This document shows positions 1-12,238 of a stretch of DNA of 64,000 bases, in pieces. The stretch comes from Tetragonia tetragonoides. Taxonomy: Eukaryota; Streptophyta; Magnoliopsida; Caryophyllales; Aizoaceae. A model generated the notes under the pieces. That model was not told where the DNA came from and ran no database searches. It saw nothing but the letters and a program-made list of their open reading frames with translations. Within the stretch, counting starts at the first letter, position 1. Every line of letters begins with the position of its first letter. The stretch spans positions 250,501 through 314,500 of the forward strand of contig CM076148.1 of assembly GCA_038025085.1 (NCBI GenBank). Reading direction: 5' to 3'. Position numbers and translations under genes: made by a program.

Positions 1-1440
1 CTATTTTAATTTTTGAAAAAGTCACATACTCATATGTCGTTACGTGTGATTTTCCAACAAATTAACCTATACAAAATAGCACAAATTTGTTAGCTAAATC
101 ATTAACATATCTTGAACAACTTCACTATCCCATTTACCATTGATGAGGGAGAATAAGAAGACATGTTAGGGGCCGACGTATGAGGTTAAGACCTTGTTTG
201 GCAAAGAGTCTTTTGAGCTAAAGATTAGTTGTTTGGGTGCACTTTAGCTATTTGGCAAGGTCAAATGGCTAATTTAAGTATTTGGTAGGTAACTATTCAA
301 ATTAGCTTATTTGACCCTAAAACTAGTTTTTAATGGCTCAAAAGATGAGCCTTTTGAAGTTAGTTGATTGAAACTTACAAATCAATTGATCATTTTGTCC
401 AATACTTAGCTTGTGTACTATTACAAACAACGCAAAGCTAATAACATAATGAGCTCATGTCCTTAATTAACTAGATGTCATTTTACATATTTAAACAACT
501 AACGACCATTTTATCTAGCCATACATTTCAATATAAAATAGGTTAAACAAACGGTTGGTCAAAACGACCAATAGAATCAACTACCAATCAACAGTTAATG
601 AAATCGGCTAACAACTAGGACAATTTAGATGTCAATAATCCAAACTATGACTATTTGGACGACAATAACCCAAATCTGTAGATCTATATATTCACTAGTT
701 ATCATAATTACTCATAATTGTTAACCTTCGATATACATGTCTTGAATCGAATTATTAGACTTCTACCCAAATCCGATTTGAAGCAATACAGTCTTGACTC
801 TCTTGAGTTGTACACATACTTACAAAAATAATGAAAGACCAGATTATTGACCTGCAATCAAACCCAAACTTGACCTATTTTGTAATCGAATTAACACAAG
901 TAATAAAGTTGATCAAATCTGAATCCGATACCAACCCTCATTTTTCTTTTGCTCGTCAAAAGAGGGTGCAAGTGAATGGCGACCGAGGCACTCCCTGCTA
1001 CGTCATGTTCGGACTCTCGTGTTCAATAGCGAACATATCAGACTAGCTGAACAACCAGCACAAGCACTGAACTCGTCAACGTAGCACCAACAAGGGGCTA
1101 GTATAATTCCTAGAAGCCAACAGAAACAAGACATGGAAGGAAATGAGGATTCGAACCCATGACCAACCCTCATTTACTCTGTCTAATTCCCATCAACCTT
1201 TTGCATAACCTCGCATGCTCAAAACTCCAAATACAACTATGATAAAAAAAAAATAAATAACTCCAAATACAACAGGCTGGATTGGTAAATGGGCTATGGA
1301 CTGGATGATAGAGCAGTAAAGTGGACCGAACCGCAGGCTTATCAAATACGGAGTAGAGAGTATCATATCAAGAAAAGAGGAGAGAAGGGGCCCACTAGAA
1401 GTCTTTGTGGTTTCGTGGGGGTTTGGCAAGGGATTACATC
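1..1440. other. Intergenic, no gene recognised
   Basis: AT-rich sequence with only short open frames and no recognisable domain. The part from about 184 to 660 has repeated TTTGGCAAR and TTTGGYC-like words that resemble the edge of a degraded hAT-type MITE, but I could not define matching ends or a target duplication. Confidence 0.5.
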
Positions 1441-1481
1441 GCCATTATCTGTATCTCCTCTTTGAGGCCAGACAGAGGGAC

Positions 1482-1490
<9 letters not shown>

Positions 1491-1524
<34 letters not shown>
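1491..1524. repeat. (GA)n microsatellite in the AKR2 leader
   Basis: An almost pure GA run, followed by a CCG/CCA-rich stretch (about 1600-1635). Both lie in what looks like the non-coding first exon of AKR2, which ends at a GTAAGG donor near 1640. Confidence 0.8.
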
Positions 1525-1527
<3 letters not shown>

Positions 1528-2564
1528 AAGAGAAACTACTACTCTTTATAATTCATTCATTCATCTAATCTGCTGTCACTCTTCTGCAACCTTTTACTCG
1601 CCGCCGCCACCACCACCACCACCGCCGCCGCCGCTACTTGTAAGGTTTTTAATTTATATTTAATTGAATTTGGTTCATGTGATTTGATTATCTTGACACT
1701 TTTTATGCTTTCTCTTTCAAATTATCCACACCACTGTTATCACTTTCCGACTTGTCTCTATGATTCTTTCGTTGCTACTGCTGCTGCTCTTATTCCGTTT
1801 CAATTTATACAGATTCTTTCCATATTTTGTCATTCCCCAATTCGATTTCTCTTTGTATTATCTCACCGCTTTGTATTTGATAATCCAATTGTTTCGATAA
1901 ATCAGCCCATCCCCGATGAAACCACATAATGTCAATGCAATTTCTCCATAATTCCTACACAACTAGATTGTATTATCAGTTTTGTCGCCTCTCTGAATTA
2001 GGGGGATCATTGTTTCGATTATCAACCCTTAAAACCTACTAATGTATTCTTTATTATTATTATTATTGTTTAGCGACTTGTTCAATTGGACCTACTAGGT
2101 ATCCTTTAATTTGTTTGCCGAGCAGGCAATCAATTTACAAGTGTGCGCACAATCCGAATTAGTGCAGTTTCAAACTATTAGGTACTCAGACTGAACAACT
2201 AGATTAAAGAAAAAAAACAAGCAACCTGTTTTTTTATTGAACCAAAACAAATCATGTGGAGCTTGTCATTCTGTCTATAAGTCCACTTGGCCATTTTAAC
2301 ACTTTTATTCATGCCCAGTGGTTAACTTTTGAAATCAAAGGGCATACATATTTTTGAGCTGTGTAAAGACCCTGAATCTATAATTATAGCTGAATACATC
2401 TTTTCACTGTTGACTTGTAGGCAAGTTAGCATGTTATTGGAGTTTGTGAGCATGGATTAACTTTACTTTTAGCACACTTTTGCATCTAGACTCATAGATC
2501 ATCTAGGGGCACCATCCTTGGATATCTAATGGTTTTGATTCCTATTTTATCAGAAGACAATATC

Positions 2565-5500
2565 ATGGCTTCAAACTCAGGGAATGATGTGCCAGCTTCA
2601 GGAAGTTCAGGTACACCAAGTTACTTGGATGCTTATTTATTTCTCTTACAAAGCATGACTCATGTTATGAGCCATTCACTCTTGCTAATTTTCGAATAGT
2701 ATACTTCTCCATTTTGGAGAATGTACCTGAAAGTACCAGGATCCGGGGTGCAGGTATCAAAACGTGGTATGAAGGAGGGCAAAATGAATTTTGTGACCCT
2801 GAGCTTATGGCTATAATTTTATTTTTTTTGGTGCAACTGATGGCTATAAATTTAAGTTCTTCACATACTTTCTTCGGTTTTTAAAAAAATATAATTTTCG
2901 AGTATTGTGAGTTTTTGGCTCTGCCAATTATCATTTTGTTCCTTCCCTCTGTCTTTTGTCTATTTTATCCCTGCTTATGCTTTTATGCCCAACTGTGATT
3001 CTTCTTTTTAATTCAGGTACACCAGAACCCAAAGTTTCCAATTCAGAAGCATCTTCTGCTGCGCCACAACCATCACCAGGAGCTGGACCAGGAAATCCTT
3101 TTGATTTCTCAGCTATGTCAGGCCTGCTTAATGTACGTCCTCATTTGTTTCATAGTCTTTGTAACCTTTCTATGAATCAATAGTCACTTCATTGCATGCA
3201 CAACTATTTTCCAATTGTAACTCTTGGCTTTACTCCATAAAGAGTTTCTTTCACTGGAACTGATGTCTGTGTTTTGGGCCTAAGCTGGCAAATAACTCCA
3301 AAAATGGTTCTGTTTCCAATAGCGTTTCATAGTTGCATCCAGGAATTTTCTCAGTTTTCGTTCTGTGCTCTTGATGTATATATTGTGATAAATGTAGGAT
3401 CCTAGCATCAAGGAGCTGGCTGAGCAGATAGCTAAAGATCCTGCTTTCAACCAGATGGCTGAGCAGCTGCAAAAGACTTTTCATGGTGCCCCTGCTCCTG
3501 CTGAAGAAGAAAGTGTCCCTCAGTTCGATACACAGCAGTATTATTCCACAATGCAGCAGGTGATGGAAAATCCTCAGTTTATGGCCATGGCGGAGCGTCT
3601 TGGTAGTGCTTTAATGCAGGTTAGTTGTCCTATCTTGGAGATATGGATTTTCTGACATCAGACACAGTCCTAAAACAAGATGATTGTAATTATCTCCTAG
3701 GATCCATCAATGTCCAGCATGATGGAGAATTTGGTTAATCCAGCCCAGAAGGACCAGCTAGAAGAACGAATGGCACGTATCAAAGAAGATCCTTCACTGA
3801 AACCCATTCTACAAGAGATAGAGACAGGTGGTCCAGCAGCCATGATGAGGTTGATTGTTAATAAGTCTTGGTTCCTTATTGTAGTTCCACTTCTATCACT
3901 GCTGCTTGACATCCTCTTTTTCTCTTTCCTTGTCCCATTCTGTTTGTGTTTGGCTTCCATTTCCTCAGGTATTGGAATGATAAAGAAGTTCTTCAAAAGT
4001 TGGGTGAAGCGATGGGTCTTGCAGTGCCAGGAGAAGCAGCAACATCCTCTGAGCGTTTGGGGGCAGATGATGCAGAGGAAGGTGGAAATGAAGAAGATGA
4101 GTCAATTGTTCATCACACTGCCAGTGTAGGTGATGTGGAGGTAAGGATGACCCCCCTTACCTTTCTGCTGCCCATGTGGTACTATGTGTTTGTTTTATAT
4201 TACTGTTGTGAGAAGTGGGTGGTCCATTAAAAGTTCAAAAAGCAGAGGATGGATGTTTTTGCAGTGTTACACTGTTACTATTGTTCATTTATATTAACCA
4301 TGGTCTGTAAATCCAAGTATGGAAGATGTTTCATGTTTTGTGGAGGAATAAATGGTCTTTCTGCTGAGTCTTGGAGACTGATCACATTTACTGTTATGAG
4401 TTATGGCAAGATATATGGTTCTGTCTCCTGATGCCTCGTAACTCCGAAGAGACTAAATGCTGAATTCAACTCTGCAGGGTTTGAAGAATGCATTAGCTGC
4501 TGGTGCTGACAAAGATGAAGAAGATTCAGAAGGCAGGACTGCATTGCATTTTGCTTGTGGATATGGTGAGGTATGGTAATCGTCTTCAAAAAAATATTTG
4601 AAAGGAAAATAAATATTTAGTATCTCAACTTTTTGTGGTTGCCTGTTGGAAAATTCATCCTTTTTGTTATGTTATACAAAGATGTTCCAATCTGGTTTAA
4701 TGGAATAAGAAAGAACATAAAAGTAGAGGGAACAGAGAGGGGATAGAGGAGAGTAGGGAGGGTGGAGTTTTGGACTTTTGGAACATGATAATTGGCAAAG
4801 CATATGGGATTGCAGTCTTGTAGAGGAGCTATTTAGGCACTCACACTATCTGGTTCCCTTTATTTTAATATTGTTTAGCAAATGCTAATTGCTGGCTACT
4901 GTTGTACCAATTTTTCTCAATCTTGGCTGTCAATTTTGTCATACATGCACACTGGTTTGTGACTGTATAGACTATAGTTCTCCTTGCTTCGGTTGAATTT
5001 GATTAGTTTGGCACATTGTTCAAAGACATATGCCTTCACTAGGTTCCTTTTTTAATATTAGCTTGATAATGATGATTCAGTACTGATGAAGCAGCATGCT
5101 ATTCTATCATCTCTATGGTGATGAGTCAGTCATTCAGTGCCTAATAAAGCAGGTTAAAACTCGTACCAAGCAGAGTTTGACTTGTATCAGGAGAAATTAC
5201 TTGTTCTGGGTTTCAAATATACTCCCTCCGTTTCTAAATCTCCTTTGAACTTTTCATTTTGGGTTGTTCCATATTCTCCTTTCCATTTCCCCATTTGGTA
5301 ACAATTTTTGTGAAAAAAATCTCTCTTACATCTAAGTTGGGCCACTTGCACCCATGTGCTGCTCTTTCCCTCTTTTTTTTTTTTTCTCTCTCTTCTCACC
5401 TTAATACACAATAAGGGGCAAAACAGGGAAGAAGGCTTGTCTTGGTCTTGGTTCAAGAACACAATGGAAAAGAGATTTAGGAAGGGAAGTAGTAGACTAG

Positions 5501-6062
5501 TAGTAAACCTGGTGTCAAGTTTGTAAGATGATTGATTTCTAGATGGTTGAATGGATGAGTACATAACAAGTTGAACAATGTCGAGCAGCCACATCCAATG
5601 GTTGGGTCATTTTGGTCTTATAGCTGTAATCTGCTGTTATGTTTCATTTTTTGCTGTCTTGTTTTGTGCATGTCGCATGTAGCAAGGTATGTCAGTGTAG
5701 CAATGGATCTGATGTTTTTGATATATTTCAGGCGAAGTGTTCCCAGGTTCTTCTTGAAGCTGGGGCTAAAGTGGATGCATTGGATAAGAACAGAAATACT
5801 GCCCTCCACTATGCAGCTGGTTATGGGAGAAAGGAGTGTGTAGCACTCCTCCTGGAAAATGGTGCTGCTGTGTAAGTATCAAATTAGCTTGTCCTGTTTT
5901 GTTCTTTTGTTAAAGTTGCTGTTTTTTTTTCTCCATCTAAAATGTTGATTACATTGGTGCAGTACTCTTCAGAACCTAGATGGTAAGACACCTATTGATG
6001 TTGCGAAACTGAACAATCAACATGAGGTGCTTAAACTGCTGGAGAAAGACGCATTCCTGTGA
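2565..6062 (+). CDS. AKR2: Ankyrin repeat-containing protein 2 (AKR2)
   Basis: Spliced CDS read as 2565-2610, 3017-3132, 3398-3619, 3701-3849, 3969-4140, 4478-4570, 5732-5871 and 5963-6062. All junctions are GT-AG and the phase holds throughout, giving about 345 aa; from memory Arabidopsis AKR2A is about 342 aa. The N-terminal third is rich in Pro and Ser. The middle has two STI1-like helical segments ([15 protein letters not shown] and [11 protein letters not shown]). The C-terminus has ankyrin repeats ([34 protein letters not shown]). Family knowledge: AKR2 is a cytosolic chaperone that binds chloroplast outer-envelope and other tail-anchored membrane proteins and delivers them to their membrane. 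The start codon lies 11 bp into the second transcript exon (acceptor at 2553), after a leader intron of about 0.9 kb. No damage is seen. AKR2A and AKR2B cannot be told apart here. Confidence 0.95.
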
Positions 6063-7965
6063 TTTGGATGGAATCTTAGCTGGGATGCTACATTATGCCA
6101 GGGGAGAATGTGTGCAATTCAGTGGACTGGATCCCTATTGCAATTGGGGTAGGGCTGTTCTAGTGTAGATAGAATACCCTCAATGCCATTTGCTACTGCC
6201 CAGCGTGCAGTTAGATGATACTGGTAATTTGCTTAATGTTTGTTTTGTGTGTGCCGTAAATTGAGGTTTTTCAGCTTCAGATTTTTGTTTGTGGCATACT
6301 GCTGGTATTTATGATGCACGATTCGCAGTAATTTTTTCGTTCAAATGTTTCATTAATGTTCTTGGACATTGGTCATGTGATGATTATCAGCCAATGAATC
6401 CGATGTTGCCCTGATATTTAAGATTTGTGTCTCAAGTTTGTTGCTGTATCGTGATGCAGCCTTGTAGGTGAACATTTATCTGTTATCAGATAGTAAGTTC
6501 GATCCCATTGGCAATGCCGTACACATCAATGTTCTGTTGGCATTGACAGTGCTTTGACGTGATGCAACTGATAGCTCCATTATAGTGTACTTATTGCGCG
6601 AAACTTCTTCATCGACTACAAGCAGCTACATGTTGGGCATGGATCCTATTCTGTCCCTCTCTCTTTCTCTCTTCCTCAAACTCTTTAAAACTCCAAAACC
6701 CCCCTGAACTAGACCTCTTAGATTCCTACCGCTTACCAATTTGGATCCTCTACTGTTACAACATTCTATTGTTTCTTTTTCACTGTTATTTTAACAACAG
6801 TAGAGGATCCTGACTGACCGCTTACACCCGTCCCGTCATTCATTTTATCTCCTAAGCTTACTAAAGCAGGCCTCTTAGTTAGACAAGAGTAAAAAATGAG
6901 GACACGGCCATGAGACTGGCCGACTGGGCTAAATGGAGTACAATCCAATGATGATTGATGAGCATCGTATCTTCAGCAGTGCAAACCATTAAACATATAT
7001 ACTATGTTTTTATAGGTGAAGGGAACTAAACAACATTTATATTTTCTTTGATCACAACTAAACAACAAGACATAAAAAAAGTAAATTTGGATCTGTATCC
7101 TTCGTACAACTTGCAAACTCCATCCAAAATTTGGGAGATGATCAATTTCGTTAACTCTCTCACTCAGTACCCTTCTTTAATTTTTTTTAAGGGAACTCCC
7201 AGTATTCAGCAAATGAAACAAGAATGGCATGAAATTTCTGCTTGAGTTACCATTTTTGTATGCTTATTCAATACAATAATAAGAGTTGTTCACTTGGTCA
7301 TCATCAGTTTTTTTTTTTGTTCGTCACTTGGCAGAAATTTTCTGGTGTTTCAGTAATACCACCTGGATTTGTTACCCTCTAATACACCCTTGAAAATAGG
7401 GGGGTGGTTTTAGAGTATTTGGAAAAAGAAAAAAGAAAAAAATTGGTTTGAAAATATTCTATTGGTTGGGTAATACCACATAATCAAATAGTTGGTTTGT
7501 TACTGAAACACTTGAAATTTTTCGGTCACTTGGTCATCATCAACTACAACCTACAATTACATCTTCTATTTCGTAGTAATACTATTTAATTTGGAGCAAG
7601 TATTGTGTGAGACCAAATCACAAAAAAATAGAGTCACTCTACCTAAAAATACAGGGTTAGTTTATATCATTATTTCACAAAAAGTGATCCTCATATTAGT
7701 ATAGTCACTTTAAACACCATTTTGTACAAAGTTTTGTGTTTAATTTGGAATTGCTAAATTAGGCCTGAAAAATAAAAATAAAAATAAAAGAAAAAGGAAT
7801 GAGGGTTTGACTTTTGAGCGCTACACATTGGCAAAAGGGAATTTCGTTCAACATCAGAAATTCACAATTAGAGCCTAGAGGACATAAATAATAATTGTAC
7901 TCTTTTTAATTTTCGCGCTGGCATTTTATTTCTTTTACTGCAGAGTAGAACATGATGTCATCAAA
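6063..7965. other. AKR2 3' UTR and intergenic
   Basis: The first 300-400 bases are probably the AKR2 3' UTR. The rest is AT-rich with short frames that match nothing I know. Confidence 0.5.
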
Positions 7966-8037
7966 GCCTCCATAGCATAGTGGTATTGCGTTCGCTTCGT
8001 AAGCGAAAGGTCGCGAGTTCGATCCTCGCTGGGGGCT
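7966..8037 (+). tRNA. tRNA-Thr (anticodon CGT)
   Basis: A 72-nt cloverleaf. The acceptor stem is GCCTCCA with TGGGGGC. The anticodon stem TTCGC/GCGAA encloses loop TTCGTAA, so the anticodon is CGT (threonine, codon ACG). The T arm is TCGCGAGTTCGATCCTCGCT, with a good B box. The D arm is short (GCATAGTGGTATTGC). A TTTTTTT tract about 10 bp downstream fits RNA polymerase III termination. No intron is present. Confidence 0.93.
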
Positions 8038-8589
8038 GTTCTTTGGTTTTTTTAATGATAGCTTTATCACGACTTGTTTCTCAAACATTTCGTTGGCCTG
8101 GCCTGTATCTATTTCAATAAGACACTCAGAGAATGTTAAAAGGAATACAACTGCAGAAGTAATTTTAATTTTTTATTGTTTGTGTGATGAAGAAATGAGC
8201 AAAAAGTATTTAGCACTGCTAATTGTTTTTTTAGTTTTAGGATGAAGCTAGCTAGATTTTGCCGGGAATAGTTGTAATATTGCCAATATATACCATGCTA
8301 CAGCACTTGCCAATTTGCTCATTGGTCTGGTATATATGAATTGAATAATTATGATGTTATTATCAACTTAATTAGAGATTAAGATGGAAATGCATGGAGA
8401 GAGACTATATAGGGTGGAGTGACAATGTTACTAGTACTAAGCACAGAAAGGAACAAAGGGCAGAAAACAAAGGACCAGGGGGTTAAATTAAGAAGCAACA
8501 AGAAATAAATGTTAGGAGTGGAGTGACAGATGAGAGATTGAGAGGTATTACAACATCAGCGCAGCGAGCTAAAAGTAGTGTAGAGCTGC

Positions 8590-8604
8590 TTATTTATGGT
8601 GGTG

Positions 8605-8655
<51 letters not shown>

Positions 8656-9255
8656 AGGTTCAAAGCTGGTAACAGAAGAAGAAGCAGGTGCAGAAGGCTG
8701 CTGGTGATGAGAAGGTCCAGTTGTATCAGATCCTGGGGCACCACCAGTAGAAGCAGCTTCCTTCAAGTAGCCATTCACAGATGAGGCGCCAGCGGGTGGA
8801 CCACCATAGTAGGCCGCATGAGGATGATGATGATGATGATGTGGATGTGGATGTGGAGGGCCAATGTGAAAGACAGGCCCATAGGCGGCAGCATACTGAT
8901 CCATGGCGGCCCTGCTCATCTTAAGGAGGGGTTCACAAGTGCAGATGGAGCCACGATCACCCTCAAGCTCCCTGTAGCGATGGAGGTAAAGCGTAAGGAG
9001 CTCAATGTAGTCGTCAAAACCGAGTTTGCTCATAGCCCAAAGCACATCCTCAGCGGTTATTGTCTTGCGCTGCTCCCTCTGGCACCTCTCATTTGCTTCA
9101 CCAGTTATGAAGCTAATGTACTCTGAAACGCACTCCTGCATACATACATACATTTGCATGCAATAGTAGTAATTAATTGCCATCATTATTTTTGCATGAT
9201 CAACATGTATATATGTTACATAATGAATAATGTAACATGATGCTGTATGAAATAG

Positions 9256-9322
<67 letters not shown>

Positions 9323-9631
9323 CCTGGATTGTTTCCTTTGCATCATCAGATATTTTAGCATGTGGTGGAAGAATCTTACGCATGATCCTGATGACATTGG
9401 CAATGGGCATGAAGCGATCTTGCTCCCTCACGGTACACTCATTCATGTTCATCATCATGTCAGCTTGCTCTACTACTGTCGTCGACTGGTTATGGTTATT
9501 GTTACTAATAATAATGCCGGCATTACTGTTATTATGGTTATTATTATTGGTGTGATTATTCATCGTCATCTGATGGGGCATTATTCGTCCATTGCTTATG
9601 TTGTTGTTCATGTCAGCTGCCGGATTCATGT
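8590..9631 (-). CDS. L1L: LEC1-LIKE / NF-YB6 transcription factor subunit, core exons
   Basis: Two exons in minus order, 9631-9324 and 9135-8590, joined in phase across an intron with an (AT)n tract. From the first Met in these exons (9629) the protein has 283 aa. It holds a complete histone-fold NF-YB domain ([51 protein letters not shown]). The Asp in KISDDAKET, where ordinary NF-YB proteins have Lys, marks the LEC1 type. After the domain, RGS-EPL-K and HIGPPH-type segments are as in LEC1-LIKE proteins. NF-YB pairs with NF-YC and NF-YA at CCAAT boxes, and the LEC1 type promotes embryo and seed maturation. Oddities: the usually conserved Pro in DDYIEPLT is Leu; the C-terminus carries a poly-His run and a long poly-Asn run coded by an AAT repeat. 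A probable first exon at 12174-12238 seems frameshifted and is listed separately. Confidence 0.93.
8604..8655. repeat. (ATT)n microsatellite coding poly-Asn
   Basis: About 17 ATT units. On the minus strand they read AAT and code a poly-Asn run just before the C-terminus of the L1L protein. Length changes here would lengthen or shorten the protein in frame. Confidence 0.9.
9259..9319. repeat. (AT)n microsatellite in an L1L intron
   Basis: About 30 AT units. The tract ends three bases from the donor site of the histone-fold intron. Confidence 0.95.
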
Positions 9632-9740
9632 CTGCTGTCACAAATAAATAAATAATCAAGCCATATAAATTAAATAAGTATATTTATTATGTAAAATGAA
9701 ATACTTAATATTCATGTCTGCTGTCACAAATATATATTCA
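9625..9740. repeat. Partial tandem duplication over the L1L exon 2 acceptor
   Basis: The word ATTCATGTCTGCTGTCACAA occurs at about 9625 and again at about 9711, followed each time by a related AT-rich tail (…TCAAGCCATA…). On the minus strand each copy has a CAGCAG acceptor and an ATG, so the splice acceptor of L1L exon 2 and its Met codon exist twice. Confidence 0.75.
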
Positions 9741-11088
9741 AGCCATACAAATAAATACTCCTATCATATATATACTCCCTATTAAGTACGTAAGCTCTGA
9801 TCTACATTTGTCCCCTTTAGTTTTTTTTTTTGTTTTGTTTAGTTAGCGTTGTCTATACATTTATTATGTGAATGAAATACTTAAGGCTATCTGCGCTAGC
9901 TACTAAGATCCATATAAAATAATACATACATACATACATATAGAGCTGTCAAAATTTAATCCGACCCGAAACCCGACCCAATACAGACCCGAAAAAAGAA
10001 GGTTTTGAACACCATAAATTTAACTAAAACCCAAAAGTGACCGAACCCAAGAACCCGATCATTTTAGCTAGTATGTAGTGATAGAGAACAGCAAGCAGAG
10101 AGAGAGACACAGTATGTAGTATAGATTAGAGAAGAGCAAGCAGAGAGAGGGATCAAATTTAACTAAAACCCGTATGTATGCGTTGATGTTGATGTTGATG
10201 TTGATGTCAGAGTTTTAGCTAGTAATTTGGCCACGAGACACAGTATGTAGTATAGATTTGAGAGATTGGATTTGACTAAGCAACAATAATAAGCTTATAT
10301 AAGGCTAAAGCTGCTAATTGATGTATGTTTGTAGCAGCAGGCCAATTACAGGAAATGGTTCTGGTCTGGTAATTGTACCCAATTTTCATGTTTAAAGTGC
10401 AAAATTGGGGAAAAGAATCCCTTTTAATTGTTGCAATTCATCCATTTACTTGAATTGTTGATGTTTGAATTTGAATGTTTTATTGCAGATGTTAAATTAA
10501 ATGGATGTAAGGTTTACTTATTTGTTGTTACCTCTTGAATTTCGTGATTGAAAGCAAAATGAGTGTTGTTTCCCTCTCTGGGTCATTGTAATCAGTGAAG
10601 TGTAGGACTTTGTAAATTTCTGCAGGAAAATAGTGATTTCTGTTTTAGGATTAAAGTATGTTTATTCCTTGATTTCTACCGCTTGTTTCTCATTCTTTCC
10701 CTAAATTTAGGTTGAGCAAGTTGAGCCCTTTTATTATCGTCTTAGATAGATAATTAATTAAGAAGTGGTATTAAGAATGGGCAATTCTGGAAGTTGGTAA
10801 TGAGATTGGCTTGAAATTGGAACGTACAGGGGAATACGAGTATGTAGACGTGATCATCTCAGCCTCAGGGGAGAGACGACTGATCATTGACATGGTCCGA
10901 ATTCAAGGTGGCGAATTCTTTCAGAGGCTGCCAAACAGAAACAGAGCCTTAAGAAGAAGGAACAAATTTGAAACAGCCCTAACTTTTTGATTTGCAGCAC
11001 CATAAGACAAATTTGACAGAAAAAGAGAAGGGACAAGAAAGGGAAAAAAAGGTACTGTAAGAGTTTTCTAGAAAGTAACTACGTTTAT

Positions 11089-11122
<34 letters not shown>

Positions 11123-12122
11123 AGTGTATACACTCTGTATAGATAGCAAGATAGGAGAGAGTGGGGGTTGAAGTTGAAATTGAAATTGCATGATGTCCAC
11201 GTGTAAGGAGGATAGGGAAAGAAAGGGAAGACAGTGCATGGAAGCCATTTGGGATATTAGAAATAATAATGTTAATTTGATGACCCCCTATTGGGTATTG
11301 GCTCTATTCTAGGACTATTAATTAGTGGTAAAACTTAATTGGAATTGGGCCACTTGGTTCACAATTCACATAATCATGACATGATAGCATCCTTATATGC
11401 AGCCATGCATTCAATTTGCAATTGGCCCTATTCTCTATTCTCTCTCCATTATATCTCATTGTCTGACTGAGTCTCTCTCCTCTCTTCTCTTGTTTGTCTT
11501 GTTGCTGCTGCCAGCTCAGTAGCCACGCTCACTACCCTAACTAACTAGCTCTCAAAATTGAGCATGCATGCATTATTCCGTTATTTTGTTGATCGAATTA
11601 AGTACCTTAATTATCTTATGACATAGAGAGTACTAATAATTCGATCTTGCTTCAATTCCTAATTATTAAAATAAACAAATAAATAAATAATAAAAAACAA
11701 AAGAAGTTAAATGGACTCGCATGTTGGCCGGGTAGTGAAAACTAGCTAGCTAGACTATTAAGTAAGTAATAGTACTCCAAGCTTGCTAATATAATTTATA
11801 ATTGACTAGTTTGCTAATTACAAGCTTGGTTGGTAATCAGCAGAAAGCAATTTCCATCCTGTCAAAATTCGAATGTCGATCGAATGAAACAGGATCATTA
11901 ATTATTTAACTTTTTGAGTTTATATATGATCGAGGCCAAATTAAAATGTAGAAGAAAATATACTCGCATGCATGCATGCCAATGTTCCCATTTTTTTCTT
12001 TTTCTTTTTTTTGGTTTTGTTAATTAATACTCGGTACTACTCGTATTTGTTAATAAAGGAACTAAAATAAAATTCAATTATAGTAAGCAGATATAGAGCC
12101 AATAAGGGATAGAGAAAAGCAA

Positions 12123-12172
<50 letters not shown>

Positions 12173-12173
12173 C
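9741..12173 (-). other. Presumed first intron of L1L
   Basis: AT-rich sequence between the probable first exon and the core exons, with a (GA)n tract at about 11093-11120 and a TTGATG repeat near 10180-10205. I see no coding segment. If the first exon assignment is right, this is an intron of about 2.5 kb. Confidence 0.5.
12125..12169. repeat. (GA)n microsatellite beside the L1L exon 1 donor
   Basis: A pure GA run of about 45 bp immediately downstream, on the minus strand, of the donor of the probable L1L first exon. Confidence 0.9.
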
Positions 12174-12238
12174 CAGATGAATTGGTGTTAGGAGGAAGGC
12201 TTGCTGTAACCATGAAAACCAGCACCACTATGATCCAT
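12174..12238 (-). pseudogene. L1L: Probable first exon of L1L, with an apparent 1-bp frameshift
   Basis: From the ATG at 12238 the minus strand reads MDHSGAGFHGYSKPSS and then stops (TAA at 12190-12188). The GFHGY motif close after the start is the N-terminal signature I know from LEC1-LIKE proteins (GFHGYRKL in Arabidopsis). A good donor (TCTG then GTATTC) closes the exon at 12174. In the next frame the exon continues as LPPNTNSS, which fits the family, and it would join exon 2 in phase. One extra C near 12198-12199 therefore seems to break the frame. Alternatives: a weak donor inside CATGGTTACAG would bypass the break and join in phase after GFH; translation may start at the exon 2 Met; or the base is an assembly error. 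Confidence 0.65.

Noticed and set aside
184..660. Possible MITE with TTTGGCAA words
   Set aside because: Matching terminal inverted repeats and a target duplication could not be established.
1140..1200. tRNA-like words (GAGGATTCGAACCCATGACC)
   Set aside because: Only a T-arm-like segment; no acceptor or anticodon arm could be built around it.
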